Below are positions 53,932-63,182 of a stretch of 64,000 nucleotides of DNA, in pieces; within the stretch, counting starts at the first letter, position 1, and each line of letters opens with the position of its first letter. The DNA is taken from the NCBI RefSeq assembly GCF_901538355.1, contig NZ_LR593887.1, positions 4,812,920-4,876,919 on the forward strand, read 5' to 3'. The translations under genes were made by a program, and so were the position numbers. The DNA is from Tuwongella immobilis (lineage in GTDB: Bacteria; Planctomycetota; Planctomycetia; Gemmatales; Gemmataceae). Below the pieces are notes generated by a model. It did not search any database. It was given only the letters and a program-made list of their open reading frames with translations, and was not told the DNA's origin.

Positions 53932-54825
53932 ATGGCCGCTCCTGGTTCTTCCATGCCACCGGCACACTCCGCCCGACGCGACCCCGCCTGGGTCCGCTGG
54001 CTGCTCACCACCCTGGCCGTTGGGGTGCTGACCGTGCTGGTGGTCATCCCCGTGATCTGCGTCTTCGTCGAAGCGTTCTCCCGTGGGGTGGGAACGTACC
54101 TGAAGAACATCTTCTTGGATCCGGACAATCGCAATGCGATTCTGCTGACACTGACCGTCGCGCCGATTGCGGTCTGCTGCAATGTGTTGTTCGGCCTGGC
54201 GGCGGCGTGGGCGATTGTGCGCTTTCGCTTTCCCGGTCGCACCTTGCTGACGGCGATGATCGATCTGCCGTTCGCCATTTCGCCCGTGGTTGCCGGACTC
54301 ATGTTCGTGTTACTGTTCGGCGATCTCGGCTACTTCGGGCCGTGGCTGAAGCAGAATGGCATTCAAATTCTCTTCTCCACTCCCGGATTAATTCTGGCGA
54401 CGACCTTTGTGACGCTGCCGTTCGTCGCCCGCGAATTGATTCCGCTGATGGAGGCGATTGGCCCCGATGAAGAACTCGCCGCGCTCAGCCTGGGAGCAAA
54501 TTCCTGGCAGATCTTCTGGCGGGTGACCATTCCCAACATTCGCTGGGCATTGCTGTACGGCATCATTCTCTGCAATGCTCGCGCCATGGGGGAATACGGG
54601 GCAGTCTACGTCGTCTCGGGGCGGATCGACGGAGCGACCAATACCATGCCCCTGCAAGTGGGCACCCTCTTTGATGGGTTGAATACTCCGGGAGCGTTCG
54701 CGCTGGCATCGGTGCTGACAATGCTGGCTGCCGTGACGCTGGTCATTAAGGTGGGCGTCGAGCGACTCGCGCGGCAACAGGTGCAAGAAGCCAAGGCCAA
54801 GCAGACGGCGCAGATCAAGGAATAA
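53932..54825 (+). CDS. cysW: sulfate/thiosulfate ABC transporter permease CysW
   Basis: A 297-residue permease partner of CysT: helices near residues 25-50, 65-85, 100-120 and on; [29 protein letters not shown] (EAA loop); and [24 protein letters not shown] about 9 bases before ATG 53932. It lies 17 bases after cysT and 4 bases before cysA. Confidence 0.88.
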   Translation: MAAPGSSMPPAHSARRDPAWVRWLLTTLAVGVLTVLVVIPVICVFVEAFSRGVGTYLKNIFLDPDNRNAILLTLTVAPIAVCCNVLFGLAAAWAIVRFRFPGRTLLTAMIDLPFAISPVVAGLMFVLLFGDLGYFGPWLKQNGIQILFSTPGLILATTFVTLPFVARELIPLMEAIGPDEELAALSLGANSWQIFWRVTIPNIRWALLYGIILCNARAMGEYGAVYVVSGRIDGATNTMPLQVGTLFDGLNTPGAFALASVLTMLAAVTLVIKVGVERLARQQVQEAKAKQTAQIKE

Positions 54826-54829
54826 TCGC

Positions 54830-55882
54830 ATGAGTATCGCTGCTCTGGATGTCTGCAAACGATTCGGTGCCTACAACGCGCTCGACCATGTCACCGTCGA
54901 GGCACCATCCGGCGAACTGCTCGCCCTGCTGGGCCCCAGTGGATCGGGTAAGACGACGCTGCTGCGGATCATCGCCGGGCTAGAAGTCCCCGATTCCGGC
55001 AGCATTCGCTATGCCGACGAGGAAGTCACCAACGCATCGGCACGCGATCGCGGCGTCGGGTTCGTCTTCCAGCATTACGCGCTGTTTCGGCACATGACCG
55101 TGTTCGAAAATGTCGCCTTTGGACTGCGAGTCCGCAAATGGCCGGAACAGAAAGTCCGCAATCGCGTGATGGAACTGCTGGAGTTGGTGCGACTGCAGGA
55201 ATTGGCCCACCGATACCCCTCGCAGCTTTCCGGCGGGCAGAAACAACGCATCGCGCTGGTGCGATCACTGGCCCCTCAGCCGAAAGTGCTGCTGCTGGAT
55301 GAACCGTTCGGCGCGCTCGATGCCAAGGTGCGGCTGGAACTGCGTGGCTGGTTGCGGCGTTTTCACGATGAGCTGCATGTTACCAGCATCTTTGTCACGC
55401 ACGACCAGGAAGAAGCCTTTGAGGTGGCCGACCGAATCGTCATCATGAATCGCGGTCGAGTCGAGCAATCTGGCACGCCCGCCGAAGTGTTCGAGCATCC
55501 CGCCAATGCCTTCGTGATGGACTTCCTGGGCAACGTCAACATCTTCCCCAGCCATCTGTTCGGCGAAGCGCACCCCGCACTGGCCAGCAGCAACGGCAAC
55601 GGCTCGCATCGGGACAGCGGCAGCCTGCAATTGTATGTCCGCCCGCACGAGTTGAGCATTCATCGCGGCCCGGTCAACGGCGGCTCACTGCCCGCGCGGA
55701 TTGTCCACATCAACCCCGCCGGGTCGGTGGTCAAGGTGCGACTCGTCGCCGAATCATTCGGGTTGGTGGTCAATGTCGATGTCGAGCGCGACCGATTTGT
55801 CGAACTCGGACTGATGACCGGCGAGAATGTCCACATCAGCCCCCGCAAGGTGCGAGCCTTCACCCCCGATTATGCCATCTGA
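54830..55882 (+). CDS. cysA: sulfate/thiosulfate ABC transporter ATP-binding protein CysA
   Basis: A 350-residue ATPase: Walker [14 protein letters not shown]-loop [14 protein letters not shown], signature [11 protein letters not shown], Walker [12 protein letters not shown] and switch [16 protein letters not shown]-terminal TOBE-type domain follows ([13 protein letters not shown]). AAGGA before ATG 54830. It completes the importer core. The end is followed 33 bases later by an IS remnant. Confidence 0.9.
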   Translation: MSIAALDVCKRFGAYNALDHVTVEAPSGELLALLGPSGSGKTTLLRIIAGLEVPDSGSIRYADEEVTNASARDRGVGFVFQHYALFRHMTVFENVAFGLRVRKWPEQKVRNRVMELLELVRLQELAHRYPSQLSGGQKQRIALVRSLAPQPKVLLLDEPFGALDAKVRLELRGWLRRFHDELHVTSIFVTHDQEEAFEVADRIVIMNRGRVEQSGTPAEVFEHPANAFVMDFLGNVNIFPSHLFGEAHPALASSNGNGSHRDSGSLQLYVRPHELSIHRGPVNGGSLPARIVHINPAGSVVKVRLVAESFGLVVNVDVERDRFVELGLMTGENVHISPRKVRAFTPDYAI

Positions 55883-55915
55883 GCGACCCATACCCCGCAA
55901 TCGCCATCGGAGGTG

Positions 55916-56086
55916 GTGAATCATCACGAAGCGAAGCGGGGGTTTGTGGTGGTGCCGCGACACTGGGTGGTCGAGCAGACGTTCGGTTGGTTGCAACGAT
56001 TCCAACTCGCACGAGATCACGAACGTCTGACGGAATCCCAGATGGAGCGGCATTGGCTCGCCGTTCTCATGTTGCTGGGCACGTAG
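55916..56086 (+). pseudogene. IS5-family transposase C-terminal remnant
   Basis: Fifty-six codons ending in TAG read NHHEAKRGFVVVPRHWVVEQ, TFGWLQRFQLARDHERL and WLAVLMLLGT. This is the C-terminal end of IS5-type DDE transposases, with the catalytic Glu in VVEQTF and the typical RDHERL segment. The N-terminal and middle thirds are missing. It resembles, and is in the same orientation as, the remnant at 61708. Confidence 0.75.
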
Positions 56087-56518
56087 TTCGGTTTCCATAT
56101 TCAATAACCGACTCTCAATCCGTTCAAGGAGCTCCTCGACCCGCTTATACACGGGATGTCGGTCTGCACCAAAAGTCCTTGTGGGCGAGGGGTTTTGGAT
56201 TTACGGCGGTTGGTGCTTGTTGGGCAAAATGGCTCTATTTTCCACTGTTTCCATAAAATTGGAGCCACAACTGGTCCACCGCCGAATGGCTGGACAACCA
56301 GCGGTTCAGACGAGATTCAGCATGGCAAACTCACCCGCAAGTAGCTGGATCGCCGCGTTGTGGGCAAGGGCAGTTTCGAGCCTGATCAGGATGCATCGAG
56401 AACGCTAGTGCTGCGACCTTACATCCGATGATTCATCCGGTACTCGTCGAACCGAACTTGCCGATGATTATCAGACAAAACACCATCAGAACATCAAATA
56501 TATGCGAGGATGAAGGGC
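56087..56518. other. gap between IS remnant and defence operon
   Basis: About 430 bases with no convincing gene. A minus-strand stretch (56152 to about 56087, YKRVEELLERIESRLLNMET) is coiled-coil-like but runs straight into the IS remnant. AT-richer DNA (56440-56510) precedes the operon and probably holds its promoter, which could not be assigned. Confidence 0.4.
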
Positions 56519-59500
56519 ATGAAGAAGGGGGTAAACTCTGGTTCACGAAAAGGATTTGCGATCTGCTATTTCCGCGAGCGAAGGTTCAGCAACGAGCGGC
56601 TGATCGAACTTGCGGAGAAGTCTGTCCCATTTCAGCGTCGTTTGTTGGAGCAGATCAAGTTCGCCTCCACTTCTCTCGTCGGCAACCCCTTCCCAAAGAC
56701 TTGGGAAGCCATGCGGGCACCCCGCCTCGAGAACGTCCTAGGCACCCCTGACCTAGCGATTCCTTGGTCGATCGCGAAGATCACCGCTAACCGCGACCGG
56801 CTGAATCCCGCGTTGCAGTTGCGAAGGAAAATGGAGCACGTTCTTATCGAGGGTCGACCGGCAGAGTGCGAAGACCTGATAGAGGAGTTCGAGAAGGGCT
56901 GGGGATGCTCGCTCTGGTCCTTGGACTTACGTTTCGTGGCCGCCCAATTCGCCAGAGGGTTCCACGGCAATCGCACAGTGTTGAATTACTTCGCAGATTC
57001 CTGCAGCAACGAGTGGATTCACCTCCTGGCGCAGAACAGCAGCTTTCGGGCGCTTCTAAATATTTCGACTCGCGAGTACCTCGAAACCGTCGGGGTAATG
57101 ATTCCCCAGCTCGGGTCAGATGAGCTATCGAGCTACGTACTGGATTACGTGAAATACCGGCTCAACGACGACATTCCTTCGACCGAGACCGGCATCGCCA
57201 ATGTGCTCCATTTTGAGTCGCGACACGCGATGATCGATCTCTACGATACTGCGGTGAAGATCCTCTCGCGAACCCTTCGCGGCACTAGCGGCCGAAACGT
57301 CCGGGACGCGGTCCGCCACCTCGCAAGAGACATCAGCGGCGACAGGCTTGCCGGTCTGGCGGCTGTAGCGACCGAGAGAATCGAGGGAGAGTGCCACGAA
57401 GGGCGGGCTCTCTACGACTGTCTGGAGCGACTCTCGCAGGGTGATTACGCGGGCTGTCTCGCAAGTGGCCTCGGTGAACTGCGGCAGGACCCGACCGAGT
57501 TGATCTGGTTCGACCTCGTCGCGACAGCCGCGGTGGGATGCCGCTCAGTCTGCCCGCTTGTGTTCCCGGTTGAAGCCCCCGGACAGTTGGTGCTCAGCGG
57601 CCTATATGACTGGTACTCGGCGAGAACCTTCCGGAGGCAGTCAATCGAGGAACTGCGGCGACTGTCCCGCGCCCTCAGACCGACGCACCTCGGGGCGGCA
57701 CTCGCAGAATTCGTTGCTTTGTTTGATCAGCAGCAGTCGGCGTTGGGCCGAGATTGCATTGGCTTGCTGGCGTGCTCATGGCCGATCCCCCAGTTCGCAT
57801 ACGGCTACGTAAATGCTGACCGAGCGAGGGGCTACTTGAATCGTCTCAATGAAACAATAGGGCGGACTGCAGGAGGAGAAGTCGTCGCCAATTACCACCG
57901 CCTTCTCGACGATCCGAAGGGAGAGGCCATGTATGACCTCCCCGAACCCGAGGTACTCCGCTTCCGGGCCGCAGCGTTCCACTCTCACGGTCAATGGCAG
58001 GAAGTAGCAGATAGCCTGCGGCGATTGAGGGAAATCGCTCCAGAGTATTCAAGGGCAAGACCTGAGTTGCTGGTCTGTGAGGCAGAGGCACTTCTCGGAA
58101 TGCGCGAACTAGACCGCGCGGCCACCGTTCTGGGCGAGTTATTCTGCGAGGATCGGAAGCTGTTGCCTCCCCTCCTGCTCAGGAGGATGGCGGTCATCCT
58201 CAAGGACGAGAAGTTCAGGCCATCGGCAACCAATATTGCGTGGCCGATCTTAGCGGCCGCCGCACAAAAGGATGACCGCGCACAAATCAGTCTAGACCGC
58301 GTCCACGATTTCGTGGGCGACTACATCGAATCGCAGGGAGCGACGAAGCCAACTGAGTTAACGAAGTATGAGGATAGCTTACCGATTGAGCTGATCGTCT
58401 TTCTGGCGGAGTGCTGCACGCCCGACATCCTGGAATCGTCGATGTGGTACAGGAGTCGAGAAGAGCTATTGAAGGATCGATTGTCGCTCTGCGAACAGTT
58501 GATCGGTCGGTTTCAATTCCGAGAGCCCGAATTGCAGCGAGAGATTGCGGCGTTGACGAGGCAGTTAGCTATCCTCGACCTAACGAGCGAGATCCAGAGA
58601 AGCCGCATCTTCATCGACACCGACGCAATACTCAAAAACCTAGATGAGGCCACTTGGTCGCAGACGAACAGCCTGCTAACCGTCCGCGCATTGCGAAGCA
58701 ACGAGTTGCAGAGGGGGCTGAAATTGTTGCGGATCCCGAATCCCGAAGGCGGGAAGGTGACCGTAGTTGTCGTGGATGAGGGTAAAGCATTTTTCGAGAC
58801 AGTATTTGAGAAAATCAAGCAGCAGTTCTTGTACAGTCCAGAACTTGGGCTCGATGCAAACCTAAGTCAGCGGGTTCGGCACGGCACGCTGGCGGGCGAA
58901 CTGCGTGCGATTTTTGACCGCCTCCACCTCAGCACCAAGACACAGTCGGACGGCTCGTACGAACCGAACAGGCATTGGTACGAGTCGCTCGGGGTTGTGT
59001 GGAACGCTTGGCTCGCCGAGAAGGTCAACGCCTCATTTCGTGCGTTCTCTGAAGGCATCGACGAACAGATCCGCATGGTCAGGGAGGACTGGATTCAGAT
59101 TCGATCAGACGCTAAGCCTGTGGGTCTATTCGAGTATGGGTTCACGGACGACGAAATCGACCGCCTCCTCAGGAGTATATCGCCCTTAGCGGAACACGCG
59201 GATGTTCACGACCTGATCGTCAGCTCACTGCTGGAGCGCACGGAGAGCTGCCTTTCCCAAGTGAGATCGGCGATTATGACGAAGCTGGCCCCAGCTATTG
59301 AGCAATTGCTCAATCAACTGGTCATTGACGTGGATGACGCGGTCGGCAGTGGCGTCACATCTGTCGTAAGCCTGCGTAACGTCGTTACTCAATGCAAGAC
59401 GGAGTTTGGGCGGCAACTTGAGAAAATTCAGGGGTGGTTCTACGTTGATAATCGACACGAGCAGAAGCCGTTTCACTTCCCCGCTCTAGTGGGCGGGGTG

Positions 59501-59980
59501 GAAGAGGTGCTGAACCGGATCAACTCGCCTTGCACCGTCGCCCTCTTAAAAGCTTCTGGCAGCGATGTTCCAATCCAGGGGGCGTACTTCCGTCCATTAT
59601 GGGATCTGCTGGTCATCCTGTTTGATAATGCGTCACGACACTCGGGTGTGGATGCCGTCAGTATCCACCTCACCGCCGAATTCCGGGCCGACTCTACCCA
59701 GATACGATGTCTGAACGAGATGCGAGAGAACAGCGACATTGGCCAACTTCGGGCAAAGGCTGAGCAGCTCAATTTGCTCTCTCTGACAAATCAAAGCGAC
59801 CTAAACAAGTTGCGAGAAGAAGGAGGAAGTGGCACCGCAAAGCTGCACAAGATTGTCCGCCACGAACTCGGGCGTGATCGGCATGACTACCGAATTACGT
59901 TCGGCGTCACTGCGGTCAACGAATTCGAGGTGCTGATCACGCTTCAAATGGGGCTTACCAATGCGCATCCTGCTGATTGA
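56519..59980 (+). CDS. dtcA: Detocs-like sensor protein with histidine-kinase-type ATPase domain (DtcA-like)
   Basis: A 1153-residue soluble protein. The first ~700 residues are all-helical and TPR-like (AAFHSHGQWQEVADSLRRLRE, EAEALLGMRELDRAATVLGEL), suited to sensing. A conserved-looking RHGTLAGELR sits near 787, followed by long helices. The last ~120 residues have the GHKL ATPase pattern: N-box ILFDNASRHSG (Asn ~1037) and a Gly-rich GGSGTAKLHKIV (~1102). A canonical H-box was not identified with certainty. ATG at 56519 has GAGGA 8 bases upstream. It overlaps the next gene by 20 bases. Size, order and partners fit DtcA of the anti-phage two-component system Detocs; that is architecture-based inference. 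Confidence 0.75.
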   Translation: MKKGVNSGSRKGFAICYFRERRFSNERLIELAEKSVPFQRRLLEQIKFASTSLVGNPFPKTWEAMRAPRLENVLGTPDLAIPWSIAKITANRDRLNPALQLRRKMEHVLIEGRPAECEDLIEEFEKGWGCSLWSLDLRFVAAQFARGFHGNRTVLNYFADSCSNEWIHLLAQNSSFRALLNISTREYLETVGVMIPQLGSDELSSYVLDYVKYRLNDDIPSTETGIANVLHFESRHAMIDLYDTAVKILSRTLRGTSGRNVRDAVRHLARDISGDRLAGLAAVATERIEGECHEGRALYDCLERLSQGDYAGCLASGLGELRQDPTELIWFDLVATAAVGCRSVCPLVFPVEAPGQLVLSGLYDWYSARTFRRQSIEELRRLSRALRPTHLGAALAEFVALFDQQQSALGRDCIGLLACSWPIPQFAYGYVNADRARGYLNRLNETIGRTAGGEVVANYHRLLDDPKGEAMYDLPEPEVLRFRAAAFHSHGQWQEVADSLRRLREIAPEYSRARPELLVCEAEALLGMRELDRAATVLGELFCEDRKLLPPLLLRRMAVILKDEKFRPSATNIAWPILAAAAQKDDRAQISLDRVHDFVGDYIESQGATKPTELTKYEDSLPIELIVFLAECCTPDILESSMWYRSREELLKDRLSLCEQLIGRFQFREPELQREIAALTRQLAILDLTSEIQRSRIFIDTDAILKNLDEATWSQTNSLLTVRALRSNELQRGLKLLRIPNPEGGKVTVVVVDEGKAFFETVFEKIKQQFLYSPELGLDANLSQRVRHGTLAGELRAIFDRLHLSTKTQSDGSYEPNRHWYESLGVVWNAWLAEKVNASFRAFSEGIDEQIRMVREDWIQIRSDAKPVGLFEYGFTDDEIDRLLRSISPLAEHADVHDLIVSSLLERTESCLSQVRSAIMTKLAPAIEQLLNQLVIDVDDAVGSGVTSVVSLRNVVTQCKTEFGRQLEKIQGWFYVDNRHEQKPFHFPALVGGVEEVLNRINSPCTVALLKASGSDVPIQGAYFRPLWDLLVILFDNASRHSGVDAVSIHLTAEFRADSTQIRCLNEMRENSDIGQLRAKAEQLNLLSLTNQSDLNKLREEGGSGTAKLHKIVRHELGRDRHDYRITFGVTAVNEFEVLITLQMGLTNAHPAD

Positions 59981-60422
59981 AGACGATGCGAATAAGGCCG
60001 AGCAGATCGGCAATTTCGTGGCCAGTATACTTCCCGACAGGGAGATGGTCGTCCGCCGCGCGTTTCAGAGCGGCCTGCGCGAAGCTGTTCTAGGTGCGTA
60101 TGGGGCCATCCTACTTGACATGACCATGCCAACCTACGAAGTCGGCCCTCGGGAACCGGGTGGGCGAGAGCGCCGTTATGCCGGGCGGGAAATTCTGCGC
60201 CAGTTGGAGCGTAGATCACTCCGCACGCCGGTCATTGTGATAACTCAGTACGAGCAGTTTGAAGAGAACGGCGAAAACGTAACTCTCTCTGAACTGGTTA
60301 GCCAACTGCGAAATGACTACCCGGCAATCTTCCTTGGTGCTGTTTTCTACCAGGCGTCGAATACGAGCTGGATGGATCAGCTTAAATCACTACTTGCACC
60401 CCTTGGGACCAAAGGTGACTAA
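59961..60422 (+). CDS. dtcB: stand-alone receiver-domain protein (DtcB-like)
   Basis: A 153-residue CheY-like receiver: acidic pair IEDD (8-9), phosphoacceptor Asp 53 in GAILLDMTMP and Thr 95 in VIVITQYE. The Lys normally found near position 130 is absent (GAVFYQAS). There is no output domain. The ATG lies inside the end of dtcA, and the stop overlaps dtcC by 8 bases, so translation is coupled. In Detocs the equivalent protein is thought to act as a phosphate sink that prevents accidental effector activation. Confidence 0.78.
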   Translation: MRILLIEDDANKAEQIGNFVASILPDREMVVRRAFQSGLREAVLGAYGAILLDMTMPTYEVGPREPGGRERRYAGREILRQLERRSLRTPVIVITQYEQFEENGENVTLSELVSQLRNDYPAIFLGAVFYQASNTSWMDQLKSLLAPLGTKGD

Positions 60423-61668
60423 ACTCGAATGCCTGATCGTCGATGACGACGAGCTCAAACGCGATCGAATCAAGCAAACCATCAACGGGGAGGTTGGCGA
60501 AGGGAACGTACGGGTAACTACGGTCGGCTCCGCGAACGAGACGATTGACCTCCTCCGGGCGACCCAATACGACCTGCTGGTTATCGACGTTAACCTGCCC
60601 ATCAGGGCCGGGGAGCCCCCCTCGAAGGAGGGGGGCATTAAACTGCTTAAGCAGATCAGTCGAGGAACGGGCGGCCTGATACGACCAGCCTTCGTTGTGG
60701 GCGTGACCGCCTACCCGGAACTCGCGGCGAGTGCCCTGTCAGAGTTCTCGGCCCACGGTTGGGCCTTGCTTACCTATTCGCCGGAGTCCTCGGTTTGGGA
60801 GAACGCGCTCGCGAACCATTGCCAGCACATCTACTCGTACAAGGCGAAGCTCGATTCCGCTTCCAAAGCGCATGGGGCAGACATCTGCATCGTGACAGCA
60901 CTCTCCGAAACCGAGCTTGAGGCGGTCAGCAAGCTGCCGTGTGGGTTTAAGACCGTGACCCATCCCCTGGATCAATCCCGCTATTTCGAGGGGCAAATCT
61001 CTTCCACGGGCCGACCTCTGCGAATTGTCGCGACCGCGGCATCAGAAATGGGCAACGCAGCCACCGCTGTAACGGCTTCCAAGGTCATTGCGTTGTTCAG
61101 ACCGAAAGTGTGCTTTCTGGTCGGAATCTGCGCAGGGATAGATGCGGACATCGGTGACCTGGCCATCGCAGATTTCTCGCTCCATTATGAAAGCGGCAAG
61201 TACAACGAGGGCGAGGAAGGCGAGACAATCTTCCTGCCTCAACCCAGGTATCAGCCAGCTAGCGAGCGTCTCCTAGAGGCTGTCAAGAGATTCAAGCTTG
61301 ACCACGGGGACAAGATTCTAGGACTCCCTGCATCGTGGCCTGCCGACAAGCCGTCGAAAGCCCCCCTTGTCCATTTCGGTCCTGTCGCCTCAGGTGCAGC
61401 GGTCGTCGAAAACAAGGAAATCGTGACCAACCTTAAGTTTCGGGATCGCAAACTCATTGCATTGGAGATGGAGTCTTACGGCTTCTACCTCGCGTGCCGT
61501 ACCTCTACGCAGCCAAAGACCGAGTACGTTATGATTAAAGCAGTATGCGATAAGGCAAAGCCGCCGAAGATGGACAAGTATCAGCATTACTGCGCATTTT
61601 TAAGCGCCAACTTCACCTATCAATTTCTGCTTGCAGAGGCAGCCATTCCAGGCGGACTGTTTTCCTAG
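60415..61668 (+). CDS. dtcC: receiver domain fused to nucleoside phosphorylase/nucleosidase effector (DtcC-like)
   Basis: A 417-residue protein from GTG 60415. Residues 1-135 form a receiver (VDDDE, phosphoacceptor Asp 58 in LLVIDVNLP, Thr 98 in VGVTAYP; the usual Lys is replaced in TYSPES). Residues ~155-417 are a PNP/UDP-phosphorylase-superfamily domain: ICIVTALSETE, LVGICAGIDADIGDLAIAD, nucleoside-binding ALEMESYGFYLA (MES 352-354) and KAVCDKAKPP with the catalytic-position Asp. In Detocs, such a phosphorylation-triggered domain cleaves ATP into adenine and ribose triphosphate, aborting phage growth. Specificity here is inferred from architecture. Confidence 0.8.
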   Translation: MTKLECLIVDDDELKRDRIKQTINGEVGEGNVRVTTVGSANETIDLLRATQYDLLVIDVNLPIRAGEPPSKEGGIKLLKQISRGTGGLIRPAFVVGVTAYPELAASALSEFSAHGWALLTYSPESSVWENALANHCQHIYSYKAKLDSASKAHGADICIVTALSETELEAVSKLPCGFKTVTHPLDQSRYFEGQISSTGRPLRIVATAASEMGNAATAVTASKVIALFRPKVCFLVGICAGIDADIGDLAIADFSLHYESGKYNEGEEGETIFLPQPRYQPASERLLEAVKRFKLDHGDKILGLPASWPADKPSKAPLVHFGPVASGAAVVENKEIVTNLKFRDRKLIALEMESYGFYLACRTSTQPKTEYVMIKAVCDKAKPPKMDKYQHYCAFLSANFTYQFLLAEAAIPGGLFS

Positions 61669-61707
61669 AGGCTGTTATTGAGTTATCCTGTTGTTATTTG
61701 TCATGTG

Positions 61708-62191
61708 ATGGTGATGAAAACAACACGGAAGTCGTATCCGAGCGATGTTTCGGATGCGGAATGGGAATTTCTGGCACCGTTTCTGAGCCTCATGCGGGAG
61801 GACGCGCCTCAGCGGGAGTACCCGTTGAGGACGATGTTCAACGCGGTGCGATATGTTGTGAAGAAGGGTGGTACCTGGCGGTACCTGCACAACGACTTAC
61901 CTCCGTCGGCGTCAGTGTACCAGCAGGCCCGGCGGTGGTTCGACGCTGGGGTGTTCGAGCAAGTCAGCCACGAGTTGCGGGCCATTGCGCGGATCATCGA
62001 GGGCCGTGAGTGCCAGCCAACCGTTGCAAGAAATCACGGGGCGGACGGTGAAGATCGCGTTCGTGGATCAAGGCTCCACGGGCGAAACTGCGGCCGCTGC
62101 TGCCGAGACGGAAGGAATCGAATTGGTGGTGGTGAAGCACACGGCATCGAAGCGAGGGTTCGTGCTGCTGCCGCGTCGGTGGGTGGTCGAT
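61708..62191 (+). pseudogene. IS5-family transposase remnant with internal deletion
   Basis: The N-terminal third is intact ([54 protein letters not shown]). The frame then jumps near 62010: the next recognisable part, [37 protein letters not shown] and [12 protein letters not shown], is in another frame. The block around the first catalytic Asp region is missing. The coding sequence is cut at 62191 just before the catalytic Glu, against the end of the SDR gene. AGGCTGTTATTGAG right after the dtcC stop may be the IS left end. Confidence 0.75.
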
Positions 62192-62196
62192 ATGAC

Positions 62197-62958
62197 TCAA
62201 TCGACAATCATGCTCCGCAGCACCCGCGCTACCAGCCAATCGGGGGCCCATTTCGAGGCCCACGTCAACAGCGCGGTCGGCAGCGGGAAGCGCATCTGCT
62301 TCGCGTTCCGCTCGATGGCACGCAGCATCTTCGTCGCCGCCTTCGGGGCCGACATCGCAAACGGCATCCACGCCAATCGCTGGGTCATTTCCGTATGCAC
62401 AAATCCCGGGCAGATCGTCGTCACATTGATTCCATGCGAGCGCAGGCGAATGCGCAGCCCCTCGCTGTAGGCAATCAGCCCGGCTTTGCTGGCACAATAG
62501 GCCTCCTGACCGGGCAGCCCGCGCAATCCGGCTAAGCTGGCGATGGTGACAATCTGCCCGAATCGCCGCTCCAACATCGTCGGCAACACCGCTTCGATGC
62601 CGTCGATGACGCCGAGCAGATTGGTGCGCAGAATCCCTTGCTGCACCTCGCGGTTAAACGGGCGAATGGTGGTGCCTGCCCCCTGCCCGGCGTTGGCAAT
62701 GAACAGATCCACCGGCCCGAGTTTGCCCGTCAGTTCGGCAATGGCGGCATGCTGGGCATCGCGATCGCCGACATCCACGACGGCGATTTCGACGGTGGCG
62801 CCGGTCGCGCGCAATTGTTCCTGCAATTGCACCAGTTGCGGCTCGCGGCGGGCCATGAGACCGAGTTTCGCCCCCTTCGCGGCCAACTCCACGGCCATCG
62901 CCCAGCCCAACCCGCTGGATGCACCTGTCAGCAGCACCACGCGATCGCGTACCTGCAT
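62197..62958 (-). CDS. short-chain dehydrogenase/reductase
   Basis: A 253-residue SDR of the DltE/YqjQ-like type: [35 protein letters not shown] and YCASKAG (YxxxK). A C-terminal hydrophobic/basic segment ([20 protein letters not shown]) may attach to membranes. The ATG at 62958 has GGAGA 7 bases upstream. Its stop lies only a few bases from the broken end of the transposase remnant, so the extreme C-terminus may have been altered by the insertion. Confidence 0.85.
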   Translation of the reverse strand: MQVRDRVVLLTGASSGLGWAMAVELAAKGAKLGLMARREPQLVQLQEQLRATGATVEIAVVDVGDRDAQHAAIAELTGKLGPVDLFIANAGQGAGTTIRPFNREVQQGILRTNLLGVIDGIEAVLPTMLERRFGQIVTIASLAGLRGLPGQEAYCASKAGLIAYSEGLRIRLRSHGINVTTICPGFVHTEMTQRLAWMPFAMSAPKAATKMLRAIERNAKQMRFPLPTALLTWASKWAPDWLVARVLRSMIVD

Positions 62959-63182
62959 GGCCCAATCTCCGTAACCACCCATCAGCCAATCGTTACAGTC
63001 GATACAATACCGCGATTCGATTCCTTCGGCCCGAAAATCGGGTGAAATTGATCGCACCCCCATCTGGATTCGCCAACTCCGGGCGCATACTACGAAATAT
63101 CGCTTGCAATCCGGGGACTGTGGATCTTAACATGAACATTCGTCTCAATCCCACATCAACTCCGCTGGAGGCGAGAACCGAC

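Noticed and set aside
62197-62535. Continuation of the transposase frame past 62191
   Set aside because: Sequence after RRWVV no longer resembles a transposase and is antisense to the SDR gene.
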